Notes: a model not told the origin generated them from the letters alone. A stretch of 64,000 nucleotides of DNA from Archaeoglobaceae archaeon (GCA_026986375.1 JALSOQ010000022.1:26469-90468), one strand, 5' to 3'. Counted from the stretch's first letter, positions 43,826 through 53,681 are shown. Program-made: numbers and translations.

Positions 43826-44974
43826 TCATCTGAAGTAGATTCTGATTTCTCCGTTATTAAACTTTGCCTCCGTCGGCTCCTTCAACGCTAAGGATTGCGG
43901 AAGGAAAACTATCCTCTTCCACTGCCCAGCTATTATTATGAGTTCCTCCCCCTTCTTGAAGAGTTTTATCTGCTCTTTAGAAACGAAAGGAGCCTTTACG
44001 GCCAAAACGAACGAATCCCCTTCCTTCTCAATTTTCATCGGCTTTTCGGAGTGGAAGACCTTCGTGGGATCTTCTCCATCGTAAAGCTCGTTTGCGAGCT
44101 CGAACAGTATGTCTCCAACAACTTCGGTCGATTTGAACGGAATTCTGAATATCGGAACGGGAAACCTCTCTTCTATTTCCCTTAAATATTTCTCCTGCAA
44201 CTCAAACCACTTCGAGAAGTATTTTCCTGCCTCCCTCGGAAATATCTTGTTTACCACGACGCAATCGACTCGATAGCCGAAGAGGTTGAGATACGTGAAC
44301 GCTCTCTCCGACTCCCTTATCACCATCTTCTCCGGATTCATCACTATCCTGACGCTCGTCTCCTCGCTTTCGAGTATCTCCTTAAGCCTGCTCATCTTCA
44401 CGTATAGCTCCTGAATCTTGTTGAGAACTTCCTCGGAGGGAAGGGGAACGTTTATGAGAGGCTCTGCTATCGGCTTGACTATCTTGAGGAGCTTCTTCTC
44501 CACCCCGAAGAACCTGTTCATGTACCACTTCGCCACTTCCGGAACGCTCAAAAGGCGGAGAGTTTCGCCGGTTGGAGCGCAGTCCAGAATTATCACGTCG
44601 TAAGCTTTGGCGTCGTAGTAGCTGAGGAGGTGAAGCAGACTTGCAAGTTCGTCGAAGCCGGGGAATATAGCGAGTTCCTCAGCAACTACGTCGTCTATCC
44701 CCTGAGATTTGAAGAAAATCGTTAAATATTCTTTTATCGTGTTCCAGTGCCTCTCCAGTTCGTATTCCACGTTCACCTCCATCGCGTATAGGTTTTCCGT
44801 TACTTCCGTGGGATAGGGCTTTAGCTCCTTCTGGAAGGAATCCGAAAGGCTGTGCGCCGGATCCGTGGATATTATGAGAGTTTTGTAACCTAATTCGGAA
44901 GTTTTTATTCCGGTTGCTGCAGCTATTGTAGTTTTTCCGACTCCTCCCTTTCCCGTAAACAGAATTATCCTCAT
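43826..44974 (-). CDS. ArsA/Get3-type ATPase with C-terminal HSP20-like domain
   Basis: The P-loop is the deviant Walker A FTGKGGVGKTTIAAATG, followed by LIISTDPAHSLSDSF and the switch LDCAPTGETLRLL. The last 80 residues (SFVLAVKAPFVSKEQIKLF, KKGEELIIIAGQWKRIV) form the ArsA HSP20-like beta-sandwich found in archaeal and cyanobacterial homologues. It may target tail-anchored membrane proteins or act as a chaperone; arsenite transport is unlikely without ArsB. It overlaps hypC by four bases, so it is in the hydrogenase-maturation operon. Confidence 0.88.
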   Translation of the reverse strand: MRIILFTGKGGVGKTTIAAATGIKTSELGYKTLIISTDPAHSLSDSFQKELKPYPTEVTENLYAMEVNVEYELERHWNTIKEYLTIFFKSQGIDDVVAEELAIFPGFDELASLLHLLSYYDAKAYDVIILDCAPTGETLRLLSVPEVAKWYMNRFFGVEKKLLKIVKPIAEPLINVPLPSEEVLNKIQELYVKMSRLKEILESEETSVRIVMNPEKMVIRESERAFTYLNLFGYRVDCVVVNKIFPREAGKYFSKWFELQEKYLREIEERFPVPIFRIPFKSTEVVGDILFELANELYDGEDPTKVFHSEKPMKIEKEGDSFVLAVKAPFVSKEQIKLFKKGEELIIIAGQWKRIVFLPQSLALKEPTEAKFNNGEIRIYFR

Positions 44975-45186
44975 ACTCCGAACACCTTTTCGAGCAACTC
45001 CGCTATGTTCTCAGCCTCGGACTTCTCGACCTTCTGAATCGCGAATCCAACGTGAACCAAAACGTAATCACCTTCCTTAACATCTTCGAGCAGATCTATC
45101 CTCACCTTCCTCTTCGTCCCCCTGAAATCGACTACAGCGTAAGGATACTCCACCTTCTCTACTCTCCCCGGGATCGCAATGCACAT
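44971..45186 (-). CDS. hypC: hydrogenase maturation chaperone HypC
   Basis: The start MCIAIPGRVEKVE is the family signature; the second-position cysteine binds the iron centre carrying CN and CO ligands and the large-subunit precursor. The protein is 71 residues, normal for HypC. ATG 45186 is chosen because of this motif. It overlaps hypB by 28 bases and the ATPase gene by four. It would serve the hydrogenase at 1-3.7 kb. Confidence 0.93.
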   Translation of the reverse strand: MCIAIPGRVEKVEYPYAVVDFRGTKRKVRIDLLEDVKEGDYVLVHVGFAIQKVEKSEAENIAELLEKVFGV

Positions 45187-45818
45187 CTCAACCACTCCAG
45201 CCACTCCTCAAATCCTATTCCCTTCTTCAAATCCATCCTGATTATCTTCGCCTTCGGATTCAACTTCCTCGCATCCTCAACCATCTTATCAACGTCCGCC
45301 TCGACGGCATCGGCGAGGGAAACCTTGTTTATTATTATGACGTCCGCGAGCCTGAATATTTCGGGATGCTTTGCTATCACGTCGTCCCCTTCGGTGACGC
45401 TCACCATAACGACTCTGTAATTCTCCCCCAAGTCGAAGTCCACCGGACATATTAGATTTCCAACGTTCTCTATGAAAAGCAGATCCACATCCCCGAACTT
45501 CTCTATTACGTGGTGAACCAAGTGTGCATCCAAATGGCACTCCTTTCCGGTGTTTAGAGGCTCCGCCTTCACTCCGTGCTTCGCAACCCTTTCGTAATCC
45601 TCCTTAGCAATGACATCCCCAAGAATCGCCCCTATTTTGACCTCGTTCTTTAGAGCGTCTATAGTCTTTTCGATCAGCAACGTTTTGCCCGATCCTATCG
45701 CGCCCATTACGTTTATCGCGACAACTCCGTGTTTGCTCAGAAATTCCCTGTTCTCCTTGGCCAACCTCTTGTTCAGAGAAAGAACGTCGTATTCCGCATC
45801 GACCTCAATCCTGTGCAT
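45159..45818 (-). CDS. hypB: hydrogenase nickel-incorporation GTPase HypB
   Basis: This SIMIBI GTPase loads nickel into the hydrogenase large subunit. Motifs are VAINVMGAIGSGKTLLIEKT, the metal-binding ECHLDAHLVHH, the switch FIENVGNLICPVDFDLGE and the base-recognition INKVSLAD. There is no His-rich N-terminal nickel store. It directly follows hypA (TGAATG). Confidence 0.94.
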   Translation of the reverse strand: MHRIEVDAEYDVLSLNKRLAKENREFLSKHGVVAINVMGAIGSGKTLLIEKTIDALKNEVKIGAILGDVIAKEDYERVAKHGVKAEPLNTGKECHLDAHLVHHVIEKFGDVDLLFIENVGNLICPVDFDLGENYRVVMVSVTEGDDVIAKHPEIFRLADVIIINKVSLADAVEADVDKMVEDARKLNPKAKIIRMDLKKGIGFEEWLEWLRCALRSRGE

Positions 45819-46154
45819 TCACTCCACCTCCATTTCGACGCTCATAAGCAAAAACTCCTTTCCTCCGCTTACGGCAACAATCCCTCCGCAGTCGCATAAC
45901 CCCCTCACTTCATCAAACCTCCTTCCGCATTCCGTGCATACTATCTCCGGCTTAATAAACTCTATCTCTATCTCAGCGTTCTCGGCTATAGTTCCGGAAC
46001 TTATCGCCTTAAAGCAGAACTTGAGCTGTTCGGGATTTATCAGCAGAAGTTCACCTATCCTCAAACGGATCTTGGTAACCCTCTTCGCCTCGTTTTCTTC
46101 CGCAAGTTTAAGAACTTCGTCGAGCAACGCTTGAGCGTAGCTGAGTTCGTGCAC
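45819..46154 (-). CDS. hypA: hydrogenase nickel-insertion protein HypA
   Basis: The 111-residue protein starts MHELSYAQALLDEV, where His2 binds nickel, and has a zinc site made from VCTECGRRFDEVRGLCDCGG. The second pair is CxC rather than the common CxxC. It delivers nickel together with HypB. It is the first gene of the hypABC-ATPase operon. Confidence 0.93.
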   Translation of the reverse strand: MHELSYAQALLDEVLKLAEENEAKRVTKIRLRIGELLLINPEQLKFCFKAISSGTIAENAEIEIEFIKPEIVCTECGRRFDEVRGLCDCGGIVAVSGGKEFLLMSVEMEVE

Positions 46155-46216
46155 CCTTAGAGATGATGAAACCCTTAAGATAAAGCTTTTGAAACCCTCC
46201 CCATTAGCGGGAAAGG

Positions 46217-48454
46217 ATGCGGGAGGTAAAGGTATCTCTCAGTAGAGAGCTCGGTTTGCTCGACATAACACTTCTCGGCATCGCCGCTATGATTGGAGCC
46301 GGAATATTCGCGCTCATCGGCATAGCCTCTGGAATAGCCGGACCCGCCATACTCCTCGCCTTTCTCTTCAACGGGATCATAGCCATGCTCACCGGTTTAT
46401 CCTATGCGGAACTCGGTTCTGCAGTGCCTGAAGCTGGAGGGAGCTACGTATGGGTCAGGGAAGCTTTAGGAGATTTCGTCGGCTTCATATCCGGGTGGTG
46501 TAGCTGGTGCGCCAACAGCGTCGCTTGTGCCCTTTATGCTGTAACCTTCGGAGCGTTTCTTTCCGAGGCGGTAGTGAGGATGGCCGGACTGAATCTCCCC
46601 CAAGATCTCGTCGCGAAGGTCTTTTCCGTTTCCATCGTAACCTTTCTGACCTACGTGAACTACAGAGGAGTTAAGGAGAGCGGGAGAGTCGGTGGAGTAG
46701 TTACCGCCTTGAAAGTCGCGATACTGCTCAGCTTCTCCGCATTCGGAATCTACAAAACCCTGACAAGACCGAACTGGTTAGAATCCTTCACTCCGTTCAT
46801 GCCGAACGGTTTCGCTGGCGTTCTCGCGGCTATGGGTTTAACTTTCATAGCGTTCGAAGGATACGAGATAATAGTCCAGAGCGGAGAGGAAGTTAGGAGT
46901 CCAGAGAAGAACATTCCCAGAGCCATAATTTTATCGTTGTGGATAGTCGTTACGATATATCTACTCGTAGCGTTCGCATCGTTGGGGGCGATCCAGAGCA
47001 ACGTTCCGAGCTGGAAGTATCTCGGCCAGTTGAAGGAGTTCGGCCTAATCAGAATAGCCAACCAAATAATGCCCTTCGGATCGCTCCTCATACTCATAGG
47101 AGGTCTCGTTTCGACCATAAGCGCTATGAACGCGACGATCTACTCATCTTCAAGGCTCGCGTTCGCCATGGGGAGAGATGCCCTGCTTCCGAGGATCTTC
47201 TCTAAAATCCACCTCAAGAGAAGGACACCCCACTACGCGATATTCTTCAGCTACATAATAGTCGTCACGCTTTCCGTGATGCCCATAGAAGCCGTGGCGA
47301 CCGCTGCGGACATAATGTTTCTAATAGTATTCATGCTCGTCAACTTCGTCGTTATAGTTCTAAGATACAGAAGACCGGACTTCAGGAGAGCCTTCACCGC
47401 TCCCCTCGTTCCCTACCTCCCGGCCTTCGCGATAGCGATGCAGATCGTTATAGGCTACTTCCTAGTAAGGGAGATCGAGCACGGTGAATTCGTCTTGATA
47501 GCTTCGGCAATATGGATACTGCTTGGAAGTCTCGTTTACCTCAGCTACTCATCCAAGATGAGGAAGGAACTAAAGGAGGAGATAGCGAAGACGGTTTACG
47601 AGGAAATGCCGGTTAAAGAAGTTGGATACAAGATCCTCGTTCCCGTTGCAAATCCCCTCTTCGCGGACAAGATGTCAAAGTTGGCCAGCATTATAGCGAG
47701 GGCGAGGGATGGAGAGGTCATATTTCTGAAGGTTCTTTCGGTTCCCGAACAAACACCCCTTTCCGCCGTAATCGACTATGTGGATGACGCTAAGGCTTTT
47801 CTGAGCGATCTAATATCCAAGTGCGAAGTTCCCGCCGGAGGAATCGTGAAGATAGGACACAGCGTTTCCGAGGCGATAATAAACGCCGTAGAGGACGTAA
47901 AAGCGGATCTGCTAATAATGGGATGGAGGGGTAGGACTTTCAGAAAAGACTTCGTCTTGGGAAGCACTATAGACCCCGTTCTGATGAGGGCTAAGTGCGA
48001 CGTTATAGTCGTTAGGTTCGATCCGAAGTGGGAGAAGGTGGAAAAGATTTTGATATCCACAGCCGGAGGACCGCATGCGGTTCTCGCTGGGGAGATTGCC
48101 AGAGACTTGGCTAAGGTTACGAACGCCAAGATAACTCTGCTCTACGTGGGAAAGAGTGATGAGGACAAGAAAAAGGCGGAGAAGGCGTTCAAGGAGACCA
48201 AGAAACCGCTCGAAGGCTTGAGCGTTGAGGAGAAGTTCGTAGTGGACAGAAACGTCGTGGACAGAATAGCGAGGGAGGCGGAAGAGCACGACCTAACTCT
48301 GATAGGAGCCACAACTCAGCCCTTCCTTAAGAACTTCCTACTGGGTGTATTTCCGGAGAAGGTCGTCGCGAGGACTAAGAAGACTGTAATAATGACGAGG
48401 AAGTGGGTGAGTTTGATAAGGGCTCCGAAGTTGCAGAAGTCGGAAAGGCATTAG
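46217..48454 (+). CDS. APC-family amino-acid permease with C-terminal USP domains
   Basis: The first 450 residues are a 12-segment amino acid-polyamine-organocation permease, beginning LGLLDITLLGIAAMIGAGIF and with LSYAELGSAVPEAGGSYVWV. The C-terminal 290 residues contain two universal-stress-like domains, the first starting GYKILVPVANPLFADKMSKL with the later MGWRGRTFRKDFVLGS ATP-type loop, the second KILISTAGGPHAVLAGEIAR. The soluble domains probably regulate transport by binding nucleotides. Substrate unknown. Confidence 0.9.
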   Translation: MREVKVSLSRELGLLDITLLGIAAMIGAGIFALIGIASGIAGPAILLAFLFNGIIAMLTGLSYAELGSAVPEAGGSYVWVREALGDFVGFISGWCSWCANSVACALYAVTFGAFLSEAVVRMAGLNLPQDLVAKVFSVSIVTFLTYVNYRGVKESGRVGGVVTALKVAILLSFSAFGIYKTLTRPNWLESFTPFMPNGFAGVLAAMGLTFIAFEGYEIIVQSGEEVRSPEKNIPRAIILSLWIVVTIYLLVAFASLGAIQSNVPSWKYLGQLKEFGLIRIANQIMPFGSLLILIGGLVSTISAMNATIYSSSRLAFAMGRDALLPRIFSKIHLKRRTPHYAIFFSYIIVVTLSVMPIEAVATAADIMFLIVFMLVNFVVIVLRYRRPDFRRAFTAPLVPYLPAFAIAMQIVIGYFLVREIEHGEFVLIASAIWILLGSLVYLSYSSKMRKELKEEIAKTVYEEMPVKEVGYKILVPVANPLFADKMSKLASIIARARDGEVIFLKVLSVPEQTPLSAVIDYVDDAKAFLSDLISKCEVPAGGIVKIGHSVSEAIINAVEDVKADLLIMGWRGRTFRKDFVLGSTIDPVLMRAKCDVIVVRFDPKWEKVEKILISTAGGPHAVLAGEIARDLAKVTNAKITLLYVGKSDEDKKKAEKAFKETKKPLEGLSVEEKFVVDRNVVDRIAREAEEHDLTLIGATTQPFLKNFLLGVFPEKVVARTKKTVIMTRKWVSLIRAPKLQKSERH

Positions 48455-48490
48455 GAATTCTTAAATATTCGGAGTTAAAGGTGAGATGGG

Positions 48491-50272
48491 ATGAAGTTCG
48501 TAGTGGACACGAGCGTTCTCATAGACGGAAGGGTCTCGCAGATGCTCGAGAAGGGAGAGTTAGCCGGGACTATAATAATCCCCGAGCCCGCTCTGGCGGA
48601 ATTAGAGGCACAGGCCAACGCCGGAAGGATGACGGGACTGCAGGGATTGGAGGAAGTAAGAAGGATAAGGGAAATTGCAGAGAAGAAGGGATTCGACGTT
48701 CTGTTTTTGGGGGAAAGACCTTCCTTGGAGCAGATAAGGCTCGCGAAGAGTGGGGAGATAGACAACATGATAAGGAGGATTGCCGAGGAGGAGGATGCTG
48801 TCCTTATAACGAGCGACAGAGTTCAGTATGCGGTTGCCGTTGCGAAGGGCATAAAGGCGATGTTCTTGGCTCAGGAGAGGATAGGGCCGGAGGACACGAA
48901 GATAATGCAGTTCTTTACTCCGGACACCGCGAGCGTTCACCTGAGGGAGGGTGTTCCTCCCTTCGCCAAGAGGGGAAGGATAGGAGAGTTAAAGCTCGTA
49001 AAGATAAGGGAGGAACCGATGACCTTGGAGGAGCTCCAGCAGATAGCCCACGAGATACTCGAAGCTGCGAGACAGGATGAGGAGAGTAGCATAGAAATAG
49101 AGAGGAAAGGGGTTACGGTGGTTCAGCTTAGGGAGTTGAGGATAGCGATAGCGGAGAGGCCCTTCGCGGATAGAATGGAGATAACCGCGGTGAGACCCAT
49201 AGCTAAAGTTACCTTAGACGAATACGGGATAAGCGAGGAGCTAAAGAGGAGGTTCGTGGAGAGGCAGAGGGGGATTCTCATAGCCGGACCTCCCGGGGCT
49301 GGAAAGTCGACGTTCGCTGCGAGCGTCGCGAACTACCTCATGGAGAACGGATACATCGTCAAGACGATGGAGAGTCCGAGGGATTTGATGGTTAGAGATG
49401 AGATAACACAATACGCTCCGCTCGAAGGAGACATGAGCCTCACGGCAGACGTCTTACTCCTCGTCAGGCCGGACTACACGATTTACGACGAACTTAGGAG
49501 GACTTCGGATTTCCAAGTTTTCGCGGACATGCGTTTGGCGGGAGTTGGGATGATAGGCGTAACCCACGCGACGAGGCCGATAGATGCGATTCAGAGGATG
49601 ATCGGAAGGGTCGAGTTGGGCGTCATTCCTCAGGTCGTGGATACGGTAATATTCATAGATGCTGGCAGGATAAAGAAGGTTTACGAGCTCAACTTCACTG
49701 TAAAAGTTCCATACGGGATGATGGAGGAAGATCTGGCGAGACCGGTAATAGAGGTGATAGACTTCGAAACCAAGCGTGTGGAATACGAGATCTACACCTA
49801 CGGAGAGCAGGTAGTCGTGATGCCCATAGAGCAGGAAGAGCTCGACAGGGTAAAGGAGATGATAGAGGAGATCATAAGCAGATACGTGACTGAATTCGAG
49901 GTGGAGGTGATAAGCAACAAGAGGGCGATCGTCAGAGTTCCCGAGGAAGAGATTCCTCTCCTCTTAGGAAAGAGGGGGAGGAGAATAAAGAGGATCGAGA
50001 ACGAGCTTAAGGTGAAGCTCGAAGTTCAGCCTCTCAGACTTTCGGGGGAGCTTAGGGAGGCACAGGTTGAGGATGCCGGAAAGCACTACGTAATCCACGC
50101 GGAAGGCCTGGAGGGGAAGACTGTGGACGTCTTCGCCGGAAACGAGTATCTGTTCACGGCGGCAGTCAGCAGAAAGGGAATAATAAAGGTTAGGAAGGAT
50201 AAGGAGGCGGGGAAATCCCTCAGATTGGCTCTAATGAAGGGAGAAAGGATACTCATAAGGCCGAGACCATGA
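48491..50272 (+). CDS. PINc-KH ATPase, PINA type
   Basis: The protein combines an N-terminal PIN nuclease-like domain (KFVVDTSVLIDGRVSQML, LITSDRVQYAVA), a PilT/VirB11-like ATPase (GILIAGPPGAGKSTFAASVA, DELRRTSDFQVFADMRLAGV) and a C-terminal KH region (IPLLLGKRGRRIKRIENELK). The crenarchaeal homologue PINA is reported to drive Holliday-junction branch migration. It ends four bases inside the presenilin-like gene. Confidence 0.9.
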   Translation: MKFVVDTSVLIDGRVSQMLEKGELAGTIIIPEPALAELEAQANAGRMTGLQGLEEVRRIREIAEKKGFDVLFLGERPSLEQIRLAKSGEIDNMIRRIAEEEDAVLITSDRVQYAVAVAKGIKAMFLAQERIGPEDTKIMQFFTPDTASVHLREGVPPFAKRGRIGELKLVKIREEPMTLEELQQIAHEILEAARQDEESSIEIERKGVTVVQLRELRIAIAERPFADRMEITAVRPIAKVTLDEYGISEELKRRFVERQRGILIAGPPGAGKSTFAASVANYLMENGYIVKTMESPRDLMVRDEITQYAPLEGDMSLTADVLLLVRPDYTIYDELRRTSDFQVFADMRLAGVGMIGVTHATRPIDAIQRMIGRVELGVIPQVVDTVIFIDAGRIKKVYELNFTVKVPYGMMEEDLARPVIEVIDFETKRVEYEIYTYGEQVVVMPIEQEELDRVKEMIEEIISRYVTEFEVEVISNKRAIVRVPEEEIPLLLGKRGRRIKRIENELKVKLEVQPLRLSGELREAQVEDAGKHYVIHAEGLEGKTVDVFAGNEYLFTAAVSRKGIIKVRKDKEAGKSLRLALMKGERILIRPRP

Positions 50273-51036
50273 GGTGGATCTTCCTTCTCATTTTCGTAGT
50301 AACCGCCTTTCTTGCGATATCGAGCGTTCCGAAATACGAGCAGAGCGGGATGAGGGTTTTCGAAAATCCGGGCGATGTTTCAAACTCTTTTCTATACTTC
50401 GCTCTAATAATAGTTTTTACTGCGTTCGTTCTGATTTTGGCGAGGAAGAGCGAGAAGTTCCTAAAGGCCTTCATGTATTTACTCGTTTTCGTCTCGATCC
50501 ACTACGTCCTTATACCCTTCCTTGGTATTCTCTCGCTCATCGTTGCGTTAGTCCTTACGGTTCTGCTGATACTGAAACCGAACTGGATAACGATAGATAT
50601 CTCCGCCCTGCTCCTCGCATCCGGAGTTGCGGCGATGTTCGGGATAAGTCTGGAACCCACTCCGGTGATCGTTCTGCTCGTAATCTTAGCCATTTACGAT
50701 GCCGTATCCGTTTACAAGACCGGTCACATGATAGATCTGGCGGAATCCGTCAAGGACCTTCCCCTTCTATTCATAATACCCGGCAAAGACAGGCCTTCCG
50801 TCTTGGGCGTCGGAGACGTGGTAATTCCTAACATACTCGTGGTTTCCGCCCAGACTTTCACCAAATCGCCGGAGATAGGATTCATGAGAATTCCGGCCCT
50901 GACAACTCTGATCGGAGGAGTTTTGGGGATGGTGACCTTGCTAATAGTGGCGGAAAAATTTAAGAGACCTCATGCGGGACTGCCTTTCCTCAACGCGGGA
51001 GCCATAATCGGATACCTCGTCGGAATCCACCTTTAG
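50269..51036 (+). CDS. presenilin/signal-peptide-peptidase-like intramembrane aspartyl protease
   Basis: The 255-residue membrane protein has the two catalytic aspartates in AIYDAVSVYKTGHM and VLGVGDVVIPN (GxGD), plus a PAL-like HAGLPFLNAG near the end. About eight or nine hydrophobic segments are visible. It should cleave within the membrane, for example on signal-peptide remnants. It overlaps the PINA gene by ATGA and purD by four bases. Confidence 0.88.
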   Translation: MRWIFLLIFVVTAFLAISSVPKYEQSGMRVFENPGDVSNSFLYFALIIVFTAFVLILARKSEKFLKAFMYLLVFVSIHYVLIPFLGILSLIVALVLTVLLILKPNWITIDISALLLASGVAAMFGISLEPTPVIVLLVILAIYDAVSVYKTGHMIDLAESVKDLPLLFIIPGKDRPSVLGVGDVVIPNILVVSAQTFTKSPEIGFMRIPALTTLIGGVLGMVTLLIVAEKFKRPHAGLPFLNAGAIIGYLVGIHL

Positions 51037-52457
51037 TCGGGAACGTCCGGCAGACCTATAGTCCTTCTGTATCTCATTCCCGGGAACCTTATCTTGGACA
51101 AAGCGGAGTAGGCCTTCTCCCTCGCCTCCTCCAAAGTCCTTCCTCTACCCACGACTGTCAAAACCCTACCTCCGGTGGTAACGTATCCGTTCGGCTTTGC
51201 TATTCCGTTCGCGTAGATGGTCGCAATCTTCATAGCCTCCTCTATTCCCTCTATCGGCTGGCTCGTGTAATGATCCGCCGGATATCCGGGCTTCAGCCCC
51301 TCTCTACCCTTCAAAGCCCCACTTACGGCACAAACTGCGACACAGTAATCGGGACTGAACTTCACTTCGACGTCTTCAAGCTCTCCTTCTATGACGGCCA
51401 AGGCCAGTTCGGCCATATCGGTTTCGAGTCTCGGCAGTTTAGCCTCCGCACCGGGATCGCAATCTCTGACGTTAATCTCCAAAACCTTGGGAACTATCTC
51501 ACCCTCCTCCTCGACGAGCATTATGACCGGATAGAGAACACCCTTGAACACCTTTCCCTCTACCCTCCTAAAATTGTCGATGACCGGTTCAACTACGAGC
51601 TCCATGATCTTACGCTCTATTTCATCGTCAACCTTTGGGTGGGGACTTACGGCCCCCATTCCGCCGGTGTTCGGATTCAGGAGCTTACCCTCCCTGTATA
51701 GCCTCTCCGCCTCCTCCTTGGTTATGAACTTCCTCATGAAACCTATGTAGAACTCCCTCATTCCGTCGATGTCGTCGGGATCGAACGCTCTCTTGTAGTC
51801 TTTGGCGTGTCCGAACGGCTTTACCGTCTTCCCGTCGCTTATGGCCGTGAAGGCGACCTCTACCCCGTATAGCCTTTCCTCTATAACTATCCTCTCCCCC
51901 GCCCTTCCGAACCTCTTCCTCACCATTATCTCGTCTATTGCAAATAGAGCTTCGTCCAAGCTGTCGCAGACGAAAACTCCCTTACCAGCAGCCAATCCGT
52001 CCGCCTTAACTACGACGTTTCCCTTTCCGCTCTCATACCACTCCCTGACGAACTCCTTCGCCTCCTCCGGATCGTCGAAGTTCCTGTATTCTGGGATAGG
52101 AACACCAATCCTCCTCAGGAAATCCTTGCACCAACACTTGCTCGCCTCTAAAATCGTCGCCTCCTTCTTCGGCCCTACCGCCGGAATTCCTTCCTCCTCG
52201 AGCCTATCAACGATTCCCAAGCTCAGCGGTTCTTCAGGCCCTATGTAAACCAGATCCACATCGGCCTTTTTTGCGAACTTCACTATGTCCTCAATCGCCC
52301 TTATCGAGGGAACTTCCTTAACCTGCTCGCATTTCGGAAAGAACTCACTTCCAGCGTTTCCCGGAGCGACGTAAACCTTCTCTACTTTATCGCTCCTCGA
52401 AAAAGCGTGAGCTATAGCGTTACCCCTACCACCGGCATCGACGACGAGAACCTTCAT
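51033..52457 (-). CDS. purD: phosphoribosylamine-glycine ligase
   Basis: This ATP-grasp enzyme of purine synthesis joins phosphoribosylamine and glycine. Signatures are KVLVVDAGGRGNAIAHAFSR, GNVVVKADGLAAGKGVFVCD, TGGMGAVSPHPKVD and EINVRDCDPGAEAKLPRLET. Its 474 residues include an insertion of about 40 compared with many bacterial forms, around ERLYREGKLLNPN. Confidence 0.94.
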   Translation of the reverse strand: MKVLVVDAGGRGNAIAHAFSRSDKVEKVYVAPGNAGSEFFPKCEQVKEVPSIRAIEDIVKFAKKADVDLVYIGPEEPLSLGIVDRLEEEGIPAVGPKKEATILEASKCWCKDFLRRIGVPIPEYRNFDDPEEAKEFVREWYESGKGNVVVKADGLAAGKGVFVCDSLDEALFAIDEIMVRKRFGRAGERIVIEERLYGVEVAFTAISDGKTVKPFGHAKDYKRAFDPDDIDGMREFYIGFMRKFITKEEAERLYREGKLLNPNTGGMGAVSPHPKVDDEIERKIMELVVEPVIDNFRRVEGKVFKGVLYPVIMLVEEEGEIVPKVLEINVRDCDPGAEAKLPRLETDMAELALAVIEGELEDVEVKFSPDYCVAVCAVSGALKGREGLKPGYPADHYTSQPIEGIEEAMKIATIYANGIAKPNGYVTTGGRVLTVVGRGRTLEEAREKAYSALSKIRFPGMRYRRTIGLPDVPD

Positions 52458-52489
52458 AAATAAATCGAAAACGAAATTTTTTAAAAAGT

Positions 52490-53224
52490 TTAGGATTGTT
52501 CCGCCTTTTCCTCCGCTTCTTCTTTCTTTTCCTCTTCCTTCTTTATTTCGTCGAACTTTGGAACCTCCTCCTTTCTGTGCCTCTCGACTATCTCAACTTC
52601 TTCAACGTCAAGATACTTGAATATCCTCGCGAGGGCGGAAACCTTCGCAAGAGGTGCGTATGGCATGAAGTGGAAGTCCCTCGGAACTTCGACGATCGCC
52701 TTCTTTCCGTCCACCTTCACATCCACTTCCCTGCCGGTGTATATCATGAATATCGCCTTTATCTTTCCCGCCAAGTCCTCGACCTTCTCCTTTATCTCGT
52801 ATTCGAATATCAGAGTCTTTCCCGCCAGCGGATGGTTGAAGTCGATTATCGCTCTTCTCCCTATCACCCTCTTTACTATCCCAATCCTGTCTCCCACTCT
52901 GACCCTATCCCCCTCCTTAGGCTTCTCCTTGAGCCTCGCTATGCTTATCGTGTCCACCTTTTCCGGATCGTATTCCCCGAAACCCTTCTCCGGGGGAACG
53001 ACGACTTTCCCCTTGTATCCTACCTCCTTCCCTTCCAAGTCCTCGTCGAATCCCTTCACTACGTTTCCCTCTCCGACGATGACGTAAACGTCTCCGTATC
53101 GGTAATCCTCGCTGTATATTCCGAACTCCTTCGCGATCTTTTCGTCCGACGTATCTATTACCGTCCCGTCCTCAAGCTTCGCGGTGTAGCTGATCCTAAC
53201 GATGTCTCCCTTGGCGATGGGCAT
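52490..53224 (-). CDS. FKBP-type peptidyl-prolyl isomerase, long archaeal form
   Basis: The N-terminal FKBP domain (GDIVRISYTAKLEDGTVIDT, VIVGEGNVVKGFDEDLEGKE) contains an inserted chaperone flap (VVPPEKGFGEYDPEKVDTIS), as in SlyD. A C-terminal domain of about 80 residues follows, then an acidic Glu/Lys tail (KKEEEKKEEAEEKAEQS). It should assist protein folding in the cytoplasm. Confidence 0.92.
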   Translation of the reverse strand: MPIAKGDIVRISYTAKLEDGTVIDTSDEKIAKEFGIYSEDYRYGDVYVIVGEGNVVKGFDEDLEGKEVGYKGKVVVPPEKGFGEYDPEKVDTISIARLKEKPKEGDRVRVGDRIGIVKRVIGRRAIIDFNHPLAGKTLIFEYEIKEKVEDLAGKIKAIFMIYTGREVDVKVDGKKAIVEVPRDFHFMPYAPLAKVSALARIFKYLDVEEVEIVERHRKEEVPKFDEIKKEEEKKEEAEEKAEQS

Positions 53225-53245
53225 AAACGCATGGGACTCGGGCAG

Positions 53246-53665
53246 TTATAAAAAGCCTTCGAAGACCTCTCCGGTCAGGCTGTCGATTATTTTATTGCCG
53301 GAAATCCAGAAAACCTTGTAAGCTTCCGCCTCCCTCACGACTTCCGCCTTAGGTAACCACCAGGATATAACCCTAAGGTTTCCCCAAGCTACCGCCTTCT
53401 CTATCGCCATTCTCCTCGCATATTCGTAATCGACTAAGTGCTCCATAATCTGCTCCTCCTTAGCTTCGAAGTCAATCAGATCTATGAAGCCATCTCCTCT
53501 CTCCACGACACCTCTGTAGCAGTCCACGTATGCGTAAAAGTCCATAACGCGATCCTCCCCCACTATCTTCTTGAAGAACAGCCTAACGTGAAATATTCTG
53601 TAGGGGTAGAGGACGAAAGTCTCGAACTCCTCCGGCTCGAACATCGGTTTCATCACCCTGACCAT
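53246..53665 (-). CDS. uncharacterised archaeal protein
   Basis: ATG 53665 (MVRVMKPMFEPEEFETFVLY) is chosen because a TATA box lies 23 bases upstream, making a leaderless mRNA; the longer frame would run through that box. The 139 residues are alpha/beta with many aromatic residues (RIFHVRLFFKKIVGEDRVMD, FYAYVDCYRGVVE). No motif is recognised. Confidence 0.6.
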   Translation of the reverse strand: MVRVMKPMFEPEEFETFVLYPYRIFHVRLFFKKIVGEDRVMDFYAYVDCYRGVVERGDGFIDLIDFEAKEEQIMEHLVDYEYARRMAIEKAVAWGNLRVISWWLPKAEVVREAEAYKVFWISGNKIIDSLTGEVFEGFL

Positions 53666-53681
53666 GACAAAAATCGATAAC

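Noticed and set aside
52496..53251. 251-codon frame opposite the FKBP gene
   Set aside because: Composition is typical of antisense reading (many Leu, Phe, Tyr, Arg runs), and the minus-strand FKBP is clear.
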